Source: Bacteroides sp. (GTDB lineage: Bacteria > Bacteroidota > Bacteroidia > Bacteroidales > GCA-2748055). Taken from it: a DNA stretch of 5,580 nt. The DNA lies in contig DSDZ01000218.1 of NCBI GenBank assembly GCA_011048475.1, positions 1-5,580 on the forward strand. Direction: 5' to 3'. The position numbers were made by a program, and so were the translations under genes. Below are positions 1 to 5,580 of the stretch, in pieces. The notes beneath the pieces are model-generated. The model saw only the letters and a list, made by a program, of their open reading frames with translations, searched no databases and was not told the origin of the DNA. Position 1 is the first letter of the stretch. The number at the start of each line of letters is the position of its first letter.

Positions 1-339
1 CACCAGCACGATGGAACGATGATACTGGTACACATTGTCAAAGGAGGCAGCGGTAATGTGGATCACGTCGAACAGCGGCTCCGACTGGGGCAGGCCAGGG
101 TACTCCTCCATCAGGATATCCTTCATCAGCTCCCCCGAGGAGTTCTCCCAGTTGAAATTATCCATGACCACGAGCACTTCACCGGCCCCTCCCGTAATAT
201 TGGGCAGGATCCTGCCCGCCACTCCTCCCTGCTGCTTCGCACTGTCACAGGAAATCAGTCCGGACAGCAGCGCAATGAAGACAAAAAAACCTGCCCGGCA
301 TGGCGGACAGGTTCCTCTGTTATACCGGAATCTAATCAT
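1..339 (-). CDS. DUF4837-type lipoprotein, partial (3' end beyond left edge)
   Basis: The frame is open for 113 codons from the ATG at 339-337 to the window edge, with no stop, so the C-terminus is missing. Residues 1-17 form a long basic leader, 18-30 a hydrophobic stretch, and L-I-S-C at 28-31 is a lipobox, so Cys31 would be lipidated and the protein anchored in the envelope. The mature start contains G-A-G-E-V-L-V-V-M-D (51-60), W64, 'LPQSEPLFDV' (83-92) and a later 'F-x6-H-R-x-I' segment (100-110). I recognise this as the pattern of the DUF4837 family, known mainly from Bacteroidota and without an established function. The start codon overlaps the tatA stop by 8 bp, which suggests coupled translation. 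Two things are odd: the leader carries Cys11 and Cys14, and its codons hold a terminator-like hairpin plus a T7 run. Starting from ATG 301, a one-base-shorter run would give the compact leader MPGRFFVFIALLSGLISC. The true start and frame upstream of codon 18 are therefore uncertain; the family call rests on memory of the pattern. Confidence 0.75.
   Translation of the reverse strand, partial: MIRFRYNRGTCPPCRAGFFVFIALLSGLISCDSAKQQGGVAGRILPNITGGAGEVLVVMDNFNWENSSGELMKDILMEEYPGLPQSEPLFDVIHITAASFDNVYQYHRSIVLV
283..313 (-). terminator. Intrinsic-terminator-like hairpin with U tract after tatA
   Basis: On the minus-strand transcript, AACCUGUCCG (313-304) pairs with CGGGCAGGUU (297-288). The stem is 10 bp with one U-G wobble, and the loop is CCAUGC. 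Seven U's follow or close the stem (289-283). It begins 18 nt after the tatA stop codon, a normal place for a terminator. It also lies within the first codons of the lipoprotein gene, so it may act as an attenuator that translating ribosomes would melt rather than as a full stop. The structure is read directly from the sequence; its activity is inferred. Confidence 0.55.
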
Positions 340-547
340 TTTTCAGTTTTTTTCGGACCCGGGGTTCCTCCTCTTCCTCTTTATCATCATCCGAATCATC
401 ACTCGTGGCTTTTTTGAATTCCTTCATTCCCTGACCCACGCCCCGCATGAGTTCAGGGATCTTCCTGCCTCCAAACAGCAACAATACCAGCAGGACGATC
501 ACCACGATCTGCCAGACACCTATGGCTAAAATGATATACGCTTCCAT
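332..547 (-). CDS. tatA: Sec-independent protein translocase subunit TatA/TatE
   Basis: This 71-residue protein has the full TatA plan: a short N-terminus, one membrane helix (about 11-24), the F-G-G hinge at 25-27, and an amphipathic helix (28-47, 'RKIPELMRGVGQGMKEFKKA'). A very acidic tail (50-61) ends in basic residues. In the Tat pathway, TatA protomers gather around TatC and let folded proteins cross the inner membrane. No tatC is present in this window, so its partner must be encoded elsewhere. The length and the W12-Q13 entry to the helix resemble Bacteroidota TatA proteins. TatA rather than TatB is chosen because of the double glycine after the hinge Phe and the short length. The start at 547 lies 53 bp after rseP and has a promoter-like box upstream; no strong Shine-Dalgarno sequence is visible. 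Confidence 0.92.
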   Translation of the reverse strand: MEAYIILAIGVWQIVVIVLLVLLLFGGRKIPELMRGVGQGMKEFKKATSDDSDDDKEEEEEPRVRKKLKND

Positions 548-578
548 GGTCTAAGATTAAAAATTGAACTACATATTA

Positions 579-586
579 CAAAAATA
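579..586 (-). promoter_or_regulatory. Bacteroidota-type -7 box upstream of tatA
   Basis: Minus-strand TATTTTTG matches the Bacteroidota -7 consensus TAnnTTTG exactly. TTTA at 612-609, 22 bp upstream, resembles the -33 TTTG with one mismatch and overlaps the last codons of rseP. It would start transcription about 25 nt before the tatA ATG. AT-rich DNA produces such matches by chance, so this is a candidate only. Confidence 0.4.
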
Positions 587-600
587 GGCAAATAATTCGT

Positions 601-1920
601 CTATCTGTTAAATAATCCGATGATATCGTTCAAATTGGCGTACAGCAACAGACTCAGCAAAATGACCATCCCGACGATCTGGGCATATTCCAGGAATTTA
701 TCCCCCGGTTTTCGCCCGGAAATGATCTCATACAGCAGAAACATCACATGTCCCCCGTCCAGCGCGGGAATGGGCAGAAGGTTCATGATGGCCAGTATGA
801 TGGAGAGGAATGCGGTCATGTTCCAGAAATTCTGCCAGTTCCACTGGGAGGGAAAGAAGCTGCCGATCTTGATAAAGCCACCCAGCTGCTCATAGGCCCT
901 GGTCTCCGGTTTGAAAAGCATCTTCAGCTGCTTCAGATAGCTCCCGGTGATATCCATTCCCCGTCTGATCCCTGCTGGAATACTCTGCAGGAAGGAGTAT
1001 TTCACAACGACCGGTTCGAAAAAATGGGTATAGCTCATGTTGTAGATCCCGAATTTCCCCTCCTCACCGGTGGTCACATCCAGCGAGAGGGTGTCGGAAT
1101 CTCTCACCAGGGTGAATTCAAATGTGGTATTGGGCGCTCCTCCTGTTTTTTCCAGGAACTGGTCATAGAACCGGACCGGTTCGGAATTGATGGCGATGAT
1201 CCGGTCACCCGCTTTCAGTCCCGCCTCCTCGGCACCACTTCCGGCCACGAGCTCTCCCACCACGAATGGGATCCTCGGGTAAATGGGGTATTCCGCCTTC
1301 AGCAATTCTGCGATGGCCCCGTCCGGGACACGGATATCCATCACCCTGCCCTCACGCTCGATCCGGATGGTGCCGGTTTCATTGACCACGATATCGTGGT
1401 GGATGGATTCCCATTTCTCCACCTCTTCCCCGTCCAGCGCCAGGATCTTGTCCCCGTTCCTCAATCCCATTTCCATCATGGTGCTGTCCACCATGTACCC
1501 GTATTCCAGCCTCTCGGCAGGCACATAACTTTCTCCCCAGGTGTAAAACACCAGGATGTAAATGACCAGGGCCAGCACAAAGTTCATGAACACACCCCCC
1601 AGCATGATCATCAGCCGCTGCCATGCTTTTTTTGACCGGAACTCCCATGGCTGGGGAGGCTTTTTCATTTGCTCCCTGTCCATGGATTCATCGATCATCC
1701 CGCTGATCTTCACATACCCTCCCAGGGGAAGCCAGCCGATCCCGTAAACCGTGTCACCGATCTTTTTCCTGAACAGCGAAAACCATGGATCAAAGAAAAG
1801 GTAGAATTTTTCCACCCTTGTTTTGAAGAGCCTTGCCAGGATAAAATGTCCCATCTCGTGCAGGACGATCAAAATCGACAGGCTCAGCAGAAACTGCAAT
1901 ATTTTTGTTACTACTTCCAT
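601..1920 (-). CDS. rseP: Site-2 intramembrane zinc metalloprotease RseP (M50 family)
   Basis: The product is 439 residues, normal for RseP. The first membrane helix carries the zinc site H21-E-M-G-H25. 'PLGGYVKISG' (65-74) matches the conserved membrane-associated loop, and 'LGGVFMNF' (107-114) belongs to the second helix. Two periplasmic PDZ domains follow (about 135-200 and 215-285), both keeping a G-L-x2-G-D core. The C-terminal helices contain N380-x2-P-x-P-x-L-D388-G, where Asp388 is the third zinc ligand. The family cuts membrane-bound anti-sigma factors and remnant signal peptides within the membrane after a first periplasmic cut; the substrate here is unknown. The open frame extends 61 codons further upstream, but those codons lie antisense-free inside dxr and give no family sequence. 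The ATG at 1920 is chosen because it lies 7 bp after the dxr stop and begins directly at the first helix. All catalytic residues are present, so the enzyme should be active. Confidence 0.95.
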   Translation of the reverse strand: MEVVTKILQFLLSLSILIVLHEMGHFILARLFKTRVEKFYLFFDPWFSLFRKKIGDTVYGIGWLPLGGYVKISGMIDESMDREQMKKPPQPWEFRSKKAWQRLMIMLGGVFMNFVLALVIYILVFYTWGESYVPAERLEYGYMVDSTMMEMGLRNGDKILALDGEEVEKWESIHHDIVVNETGTIRIEREGRVMDIRVPDGAIAELLKAEYPIYPRIPFVVGELVAGSGAEEAGLKAGDRIIAINSEPVRFYDQFLEKTGGAPNTTFEFTLVRDSDTLSLDVTTGEEGKFGIYNMSYTHFFEPVVVKYSFLQSIPAGIRRGMDITGSYLKQLKMLFKPETRAYEQLGGFIKIGSFFPSQWNWQNFWNMTAFLSIILAIMNLLPIPALDGGHVMFLLYEIISGRKPGDKFLEYAQIVGMVILLSLLLYANLNDIIGLFNR

Positions 1921-1925
1921 TCCGG

Positions 1926-1929
1926 TCCT
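1926..1929 (-). promoter_or_regulatory. Possible ribosome binding site for rseP
   Basis: AGGA on the minus strand lies 5 nt before the ATG at 1920 and overlaps the dxr stop codon (TAGGA). It supports the downstream start over the 61-codon extension. Bacteroidota often initiate without strong Shine-Dalgarno pairing, so the weight is modest. Confidence 0.35.
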
Positions 1930-3076
1930 AAATTTGTTCCGCGGCAACCTGCCTGGCCAGCAGGTCCGTTTCAATATAATCTTCCAGTGACGGGGTTCTG
2001 ATAAACTCTGCCCTTTCCAGGGTTCTTTCGATGACGGCCGGGATCTCCGTAAACCTGATCCTGCTCTCCAGAAAAGCATTGACCGCCACCTCGTTGGCCG
2101 CATTCAGGATGCATGGCCAGTTCCCTCCCTTCTTCAGCACCTCGTAAGAAAGTGCAAGGTTACGAAAAATTTTTGTATCCGGAGGCTCAAAAGTCAGCCC
2201 GGGGAAATCCCGGAAGCTAAAACGGCTGTATGCCGATCTGAGCCTTTCGGGAAAAGAAAGGGCATACTGGATGGGGAGCCGCATATCGGGCAGTCCCATC
2301 TGGGCCTTGATGGAGCCGTCGGTGAACTGCACCATGGAATGGATAATGGACTGGGGGTGGACCACCACCTCGATCTGTCCGGGTGTCACGCCAAACAGCC
2401 ACCTGGCCTCGATAACCTCCAGTCCCTTGTTCATCAGGGTGGCCGAATCGATGGTGATTTTCTTCCCCATGCACCAGTTGGGGTGCTGCAGGGCCTGTTC
2501 CGGGGTCACGTTTTCCAGGGCTTTCATGGTCATCCCCCTGAAGGGACCTCCGGAGGCGGTGAGGATCAGTTTCTCAATTTCGTTGCCGGTTTCGCCGGCC
2601 AGGGACTGGAAGATGGCCGAATGTTCCGAATCCACCGGAATGATCCGCGCGGATTTTTCCCGGGCCTCCCTCATGATGAGTTCCCCGGCCACTACCAGGG
2701 TTTCTTTGTTCGCCAGTGCCACGCGCTTGCCTGCACTGACCGCCGCCAGGGTGGGCTGCAATCCGCTGAATCCGACAAGCGCTGTAAGCACCATGTCCAC
2801 CTCATCCAGCCGGGCCACCTGCACCATTGCATCCTCTCCTGCCATCACCCTCACGGGATGATGCCTGAGTGCATCCCTCACCCTGGTGAAATGCTTTTCG
2901 TTCCGGATGACCACGGTCCCGGGCCGATACCTGAGGCTCTGTTCAACCAGCAGGTCCGCATTCTCGTTGGCAGTAAGCACTTCCACCCCGTAACGCTCCG
3001 GGTAAGCGGACACCACCTCCAGGGCCTGGGTCCCGATGGATCCGGTGGAGCCAAGTATGGCAATTCGCTTCTTCAT
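1928..3076 (-). CDS. dxr: 1-deoxy-D-xylulose 5-phosphate reductoisomerase
   Basis: Dxr (IspC) converts 1-deoxy-D-xylulose 5-phosphate to 2-C-methyl-D-erythritol 4-phosphate with NADPH and a divalent metal. It is the first committed step of the MEP isoprenoid pathway, in the cytoplasm. The 382-residue length is typical. Visible marks are the NADPH-binding G9-S-T-G-S-I-G15, the metal ligands D149 and E151 in 'PVDSEHSAIFQ', and S175-G-G-P-F179. The flexible active-site loop is 'HPNWCMGKKI' (198-207), S211 follows, and 'MNKGLEVIEA' (215-224) supplies N216, K217 and the third metal ligand E220. These align with E. coli D150, E152 and E231. Nothing essential is missing, and the intact loop implies the usual fosmidomycin target site. 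The start is 4 bp after the stop of the M23 gene and the stop is 7 bp before rseP, so the three are almost surely co-transcribed. The pathway feeds undecaprenyl phosphate and quinones. Confidence 0.97.
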   Translation of the reverse strand: MKKRIAILGSTGSIGTQALEVVSAYPERYGVEVLTANENADLLVEQSLRYRPGTVVIRNEKHFTRVRDALRHHPVRVMAGEDAMVQVARLDEVDMVLTALVGFSGLQPTLAAVSAGKRVALANKETLVVAGELIMREAREKSARIIPVDSEHSAIFQSLAGETGNEIEKLILTASGGPFRGMTMKALENVTPEQALQHPNWCMGKKITIDSATLMNKGLEVIEARWLFGVTPGQIEVVVHPQSIIHSMVQFTDGSIKAQMGLPDMRLPIQYALSFPERLRSAYSRFSFRDFPGLTFEPPDTKIFRNLALSYEVLKKGGNWPCILNAANEVAVNAFLESRIRFTEIPAVIERTLERAEFIRTPSLEDYIETDLLARQVAAEQI

Positions 3077-3080
3077 GCGA

Positions 3081-3953
3081 TCAAAACACGATGTAATCGG
3101 CCGGATTCAGCGGCACACGGTCGTGCCACAGCTCAAAGTGCAGGTGCGGACCGGTGGTGAGCTCCCCTGAATTGCCTACGATGGCAATGGCATCTCCGGC
3201 AGATACCTTCTGACCCACCGATTTGAAAAGTCCCGCATTGTGTTTATATACCGAAATGAGTTCAAAGTCGTGCTGGATCTGGATCACATACCCTGTCTCC
3301 AGCGTCCAGGTGGACATGGTGACAGTCCCGTCCAAAGTGGCCTTAACCACCTCGTTCGGGGGGGCTACCAGATCGATGCCGAAATGCCCTTCCATGGGAT
3401 TGAATGCGTTGGTGATGATCCCGTTGGCAGGGGTGAAGAAATTAATGTCCTGCAGGCGCTCTTCCAGCTGATCCTCCCCCACGACACCCTGCCTGAGATG
3501 CTCCTGGGGGGTAACCTGCTGTCTCAGCACGGTTTCATTCGCGGATCTGGGGAAGGTGACTTCTTCCCGGCGGCTCACTTCCGTGGTGTCATTCAGATAA
3601 CTCAGCGGGGCCTCGCCGGTGATGATCCGTTTCAGGTTATCGAAATACTGGTCCCTGACGGCCTGCTCATATTCCAGGGAATCGATCTTCATGGCATTCT
3701 CACGGATATTCTGACGCATGGCGGCATCGGGATACCCGGGGATGAATTCACGGATGGAGGTATAGGCAATCAGCACGTATACGATGGCCACGATCAGCAG
3801 CACGATCACGCCTGTCACAGCGATCAGGTTGAGCCTTGTAAGCCGTATGTGGCCCACTTCCTCGTAGGTCTCCTCATTGAGCAGGACCATCCTGAATTTA
3901 TGGGTCAGCTTGCGAAAGATCCGCCGGTGTACTTTCTCCTTTTGCTGGGTCAT
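3081..3953 (-). CDS. Membrane-anchored M23 family metallopeptidase
   Basis: This 290-residue protein has a basic cytoplasmic N-terminus (1-40), one membrane helix (about 42-64), a charged, probably helical stem (about 75-170) and a C-terminal LytM/M23 domain (about 172-290). The domain keeps the zinc ligands H190 and D194 (H-F-G-I-D) and H272. It also keeps the catalytic histidines H238 ('YKHN') and H270 (H-L-H motif), so it is predicted to cleave peptide cross-links in cell-wall peptidoglycan. The pre-helix segment 'RMVLLNEETYEE' (21-32) followed by 'RLTRLNL' resembles the M23 proteins common in Bacteroidota. The ending 'PLNPADYIVF' is also typical of them. The orientation places the peptidase domain in the periplasm. 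It is the first gene of the dxr-rseP cluster and has a promoter-like box about 24 bp before the ATG. The exact peptidoglycan bond cut, and any activator, cannot be told from sequence. Confidence 0.92.
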   Translation of the reverse strand: MTQQKEKVHRRIFRKLTHKFRMVLLNEETYEEVGHIRLTRLNLIAVTGVIVLLIVAIVYVLIAYTSIREFIPGYPDAAMRQNIRENAMKIDSLEYEQAVRDQYFDNLKRIITGEAPLSYLNDTTEVSRREEVTFPRSANETVLRQQVTPQEHLRQGVVGEDQLEERLQDINFFTPANGIITNAFNPMEGHFGIDLVAPPNEVVKATLDGTVTMSTWTLETGYVIQIQHDFELISVYKHNAGLFKSVGQKVSAGDAIAIVGNSGELTTGPHLHFELWHDRVPLNPADYIVF

Positions 3954-3976
3954 GGGATCAACATGCCTTCAGGGCA

Positions 3977-3984
3977 CAAAGATA
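3977..3984 (-). promoter_or_regulatory. Bacteroidota-type -7 box upstream of the M23-dxr-rseP cluster
   Basis: Minus-strand TATCTTTG is an exact match to TAnnTTTG and lies 23 bp before the M23 start codon, within the 57-bp gap after the GIY-YIG gene. No good -33 TTTG is seen at the expected 17-23 bp spacing, so the match is partial. Its location at the head of a tight operon supports a real promoter. Confidence 0.45.
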
Positions 3985-4010
3985 TAAAAGAATGGCGTGT
4001 CCGGTGATTT

Positions 4011-4274
4011 TTAATGAAAATCGAACATGGGAAGGATTTCCCTCCTGATGTAATTCTGTCCCATCTCCTTTTTCAGGAAGCCTTCCCTGACCATGGCCTC
4101 TTCCTCGTTATCGAACAGCTCCATATGGATCAGTGTCCACGGCCTGTATTCAAACAGCGGATTATTCGATTTCATCACATTCATGGTGATCATGTAATCG
4201 GTAAGGCTGGTGGTATAACCAACGAATAACCTGTCGTGCGAGTGGGAGTAAAGAACAAAAACCTTGTAACTCAT
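4011..4274 (-). CDS. Small GIY-YIG fold protein, probably catalytically inactive
   Basis: The 87-residue protein follows the layout of single-domain GIY-YIG (YhbQ/UPF0213-like) proteins. It has 'YKVFVLYS' (3-10) for the first strand, 'LFVGYTTSL' (16-24) for the YIG strand, 'RPWTLIHMELF' (44-54), and 'EEAMVREGFLKKEMG' (58-72) with the conserved Glu64 and di-lysine. Canonical members read L-x2-R-x3-H-N after the YIG strand. Here this segment is L24-T-D-Y27-M-I-T-M31-N, so the catalytic Arg is Tyr and the His is Met. The codons were read directly (TAC for Tyr27) and no frameshift is needed. Loss of these residues argues against nuclease activity, while the fold could still bind nucleic acid. The gene stands alone, 127 bp after the cytochrome gene and 57 bp before the M23 gene. 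No clear promoter or Shine-Dalgarno sequence is visible. The fold call is fairly firm; the role is unknown. Confidence 0.8.
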   Translation of the reverse strand: MSYKVFVLYSHSHDRLFVGYTTSLTDYMITMNVMKSNNPLFEYRPWTLIHMELFDNEEEAMVREGFLKKEMGQNYIRREILPMFDFH

Positions 4275-4292
4275 AAGTGCTGGTCAGGAGAT

Positions 4293-4314
4293 GTTAATAC
4301 GTATTCTAACGTTA
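4293..4314. other. Two adjoining palindromes in the cytochrome/GIY-YIG spacer
   Basis: The 127-bp spacer 4275-4401 is AT-rich and holds no gene. Within it, AATACGTATT (4296-4305) is a perfect 10-bp palindrome inside a larger imperfect one, GTTAATAC (4293-4300) facing GTATTCTAAC (4301-4310). TAACGTTA (4307-4314) is a perfect 8-bp palindrome overlapping its end. They lie about 20 bp upstream of the GIY-YIG start and could be an operator, but short palindromes are common in AT-rich DNA. No terminator with a U tract was found after the cytochrome gene. Confidence 0.2.
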
Positions 4315-4401
4315 AATTAGTAAAATGGTTGCTATTGATAATGAACAATTTCATGGTTTATTAACAAATTGACCAAAGTCCGGGTTTCTTACTGCAACAG
4401 A

Positions 4402-5547
4402 TTAAAACCTGATCCGTATCCGCTGCCAGGAGCGGATATAGGCCACCAGGTCCTGCCTCTGTGCACCGGAGAGCACCGGGTGAGATCCGTCCCCGAAGCC
4501 CCAGCAGGGCATCTCCGTCCCCTCTCTCCCCAGGGTGATGGTGGCCATCAGGTACCCGTTTGAAGCCGCGCTGAGCAGCTCCTGGTTGTTGAGCGCCGGG
4601 GCGACCGGCCCTTCCCCAGCTTCCCCGTGGCATTCCGTACAGTATTCCCTGAACGCCAGGGCCCCGGCATCCCTGTCCCCCGGATTGGTCCCCGGATAGA
4701 TATAGACAAAAGGCTCCGCGGCCGTCTTTCGCATGTAGCCGACGATCCCGGCAATGTCATCCGCATCCAGCCGTTCCTGGTTGTACACATCGGTCGACCA
4801 TCCGAACATGGCCGTGTGGGGCCTTCCTTCTGAGATGGTCTCATACAGGAACCTGTCGTTTGCCGCCTGCAGGAAATCTTCATTGATAATGGCCGGCCCG
4901 GTTTCTCCCTCCCCGTGCTCCCCGTGGCAGCGGGAACAGAGGAAATGGTATTTCAGGGCCCCTTCGTCCGTGTCAGCCGCAGTAAAATCCAATGGATCCC
5001 TGCTCCGGGGAACTCCGTACCAGGAGCGCATCAGGGTAAGCAGCCCGGTCAGTTCCTGGTTTTCCAGGTGCGGCCAGCCCGGCATGGCCGTATTTTCCCT
5101 TCCATGGACCAGGGTGTGCAAGATGAACCTGTTCCCGGCCCTTTCCAGAAAACCTTCCTGGTTCAGGGCCACCGCCACACCGCCCCTTCCTTCCTCTCCG
5201 TGACAGGCCGCACAACGGCGCAGGAAAAGTTCCTCTCCCGGTGATCCGGACCCGGCGGAAGATCCCCCCCTTAACGATCCCTCATACTGTGCCAGCAGTT
5301 CATCCACGGCAGGCCGTTTCTCCTGTTTCAGATGCCGGGTGATCGCATCCAGCTCGGGGTCTGTGATCCCCGATATGGCCTCCTCCCAGCTGCCCATCTG
5401 GCGGGTGCTTCTTCCCTTCTGAAGGGTAAACCTGATAAAGGCTTCCGATGCCACCCGCCTGAAATCCCGGTTCCCTACGGCGGGGATCCCCGTTTTGTAT
5501 TCGCGGTAAGATTTTCCCGATCCCTGCTTTCCGTGACAGGCAGAGCA
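4402..5547 (-). repeat. Four tandem cytochrome c modules (protein-level repeat)
   Basis: Heme motifs begin at 5547, 5214, 4938 and 4641, giving spacings of 111, 92 and 99 codons. Modules 2, 3 and 4 share a segment of the type N-Q/E-E/D-x-F/L-L...G-R-x2-T-x-M. Module 1 ('NRDFRRVASEAF', 36-47, then 'GRSTRQMGSW') is the most diverged. The pattern implies internal duplication of one ancestral domain. The repeat is evident in protein only; the DNA is not a direct repeat. Confidence 0.75.
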
Positions 5548-5580
5548 GAGGGTGGTATAGCCGGAGGGGCCCTCCATGGG
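4402..5580 (-). CDS. Tetraheme (or larger) multidomain c-type cytochrome, 5' partial
   Basis: Counting from the Met at 5577, the product shows 391 residues with four CxxCH heme sites: C-S-A-C-H (11-15), C-A-A-C-H (122-126), C-S-R-C-H (214-218) and C-T-E-C-H (313-317). Each is followed by a candidate distal Met ligand (M61, M165, M257, M356) in a repeated pattern close to N-x-E-F-L-x2-A...T-I-x2-G-R-x2-T-x-M-x-x-W. Modules 2 and 4 end in an R-S-W block after a helix. This is a string of class I mono-heme domains of about 90-110 residues, with a Gly/Ser-rich linker at 103-112. Such proteins carry electrons in the periplasm between quinol-oxidising complexes and terminal oxidases or reductases; the partners are not visible here. 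The Met at 5577 is probably internal: it lies only 10 residues before a heme Cys, no signal peptide precedes it, and the frame stays open to the edge. More heme domains may lie upstream. The C-terminus, ending 'RIRIRF', is complete. Confidence 0.88.
   Translation of the reverse strand, partial: PMEGPSGYTTLCSACHGKQGSGKSYREYKTGIPAVGNRDFRRVASEAFIRFTLQKGRSTRQMGSWEEAISGITDPELDAITRHLKQEKRPAVDELLAQYEGSLRGGSSAGSGSPGEELFLRRCAACHGEEGRGGVAVALNQEGFLERAGNRFILHTLVHGRENTAMPGWPHLENQELTGLLTLMRSWYGVPRSRDPLDFTAADTDEGALKYHFLCSRCHGEHGEGETGPAIINEDFLQAANDRFLYETISEGRPHTAMFGWSTDVYNQERLDADDIAGIVGYMRKTAAEPFVYIYPGTNPGDRDAGALAFREYCTECHGEAGEGPVAPALNNQELLSAASNGYLMATITLGREGTEMPCWGFGDGSHPVLSGAQRQDLVAYIRSWQRIRIRF

Noticed and set aside
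748..1635. Long plus-strand open frame of 295 codons
   Set aside because: It is antisense to rseP, whose catalytic and PDZ motifs are all intact. The translation is rich in His, Pro and Gly and shows no domain, as expected for a shadow of a GC-rich gene.
1921..2103. 61-codon N-terminal extension of rseP
   Set aside because: It overlaps the end of dxr in another frame, is Arg/Trp-rich without family similarity, and would bury the first membrane helix. The ATG at 1920 fits the family start and has AGGA before it.
2339..3160. Plus-strand open frame of 273 codons
   Set aside because: It is antisense to dxr and runs past its start. The product has no recognisable motif and the low-complexity composition of a shadow frame.
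3971..4003. Possible GGACAC...GTGCCC stem before the M23 gene
   Set aside because: There is a mismatch in a 6-bp stem, a long AT-rich loop and no U tract. The loop holds the promoter-like box instead.
3240..4007. Plus-strand open frame of 255 codons
   Set aside because: It lies opposite the M23 gene, which has a complete catalytic set, and shows no features of its own.
4346..4371. Inverted repeat CAATTT...AAATTG as a terminator for the cytochrome gene
   Set aside because: The stem is only 6 bp and AT-rich, the loop is 14 nt, and no U tract follows.
5575..5577. Met at 5577 as the true start of the cytochrome
   Set aside because: It lies 10 residues before a heme Cys and gives no signal peptide, which a c-type cytochrome needs for periplasmic heme attachment. 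The frame continues to the window edge.

Overview
The window looks like chromosomal DNA from a member of the Bacteroidota. Three things point there. The M23 peptidase has the N-terminal 'RMVLLNEETYEE...RLTRLNL' segment familiar from that phylum. A DUF4837-type lipoprotein gene, a family I know mainly from Bacteroidota, lies at the left edge. Two promoter-like boxes match the phylum's -7 consensus TAnnTTTG. A genus cannot be named from this window. Every gene I can support lies on the minus strand, so transcription runs from high to low coordinates. The long plus-strand reading frames are antisense shadows.

Right part (4402-5580): a multidomain c-type cytochrome whose N-terminus lies beyond the right edge. 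It has four tandem modules, each with one CxxCH heme site and a candidate Met ligand, and probably works as a periplasmic electron carrier. A 127-bp AT-rich spacer (4275-4401) with two small palindromes separates it from a short GIY-YIG-fold protein (4011-4274). That protein lacks the usual catalytic Arg and His.

Left part (1-3984): a promoter-like box at 3977-3984 precedes a tightly packed cell-envelope cluster. In order these are a membrane-anchored M23 endopeptidase, dxr (4 bp later), rseP (7 bp later), tatA (53 bp later, with its own promoter-like box) and the DUF4837 lipoprotein (overlapping tatA by 8 bp and cut by the left edge). The functions fit together loosely: cell-wall hydrolysis, isoprenoid supply for the undecaprenyl carrier, intramembrane proteolysis, protein export and an envelope lipoprotein.

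The most interesting detail is at the tatA/DUF4837 junction. A textbook intrinsic-terminator shape (10-bp stem, 6-nt loop, seven U's on the minus-strand transcript) sits inside the lipoprotein's signal-peptide codons. The loop carries a second ATG that would give a cleaner signal peptide if the T7 run were one base shorter. This could be an attenuator, a slippage site or a sequencing indel. I see no mobile element, CRISPR array, tRNA or rRNA, and no clear new multigene system.
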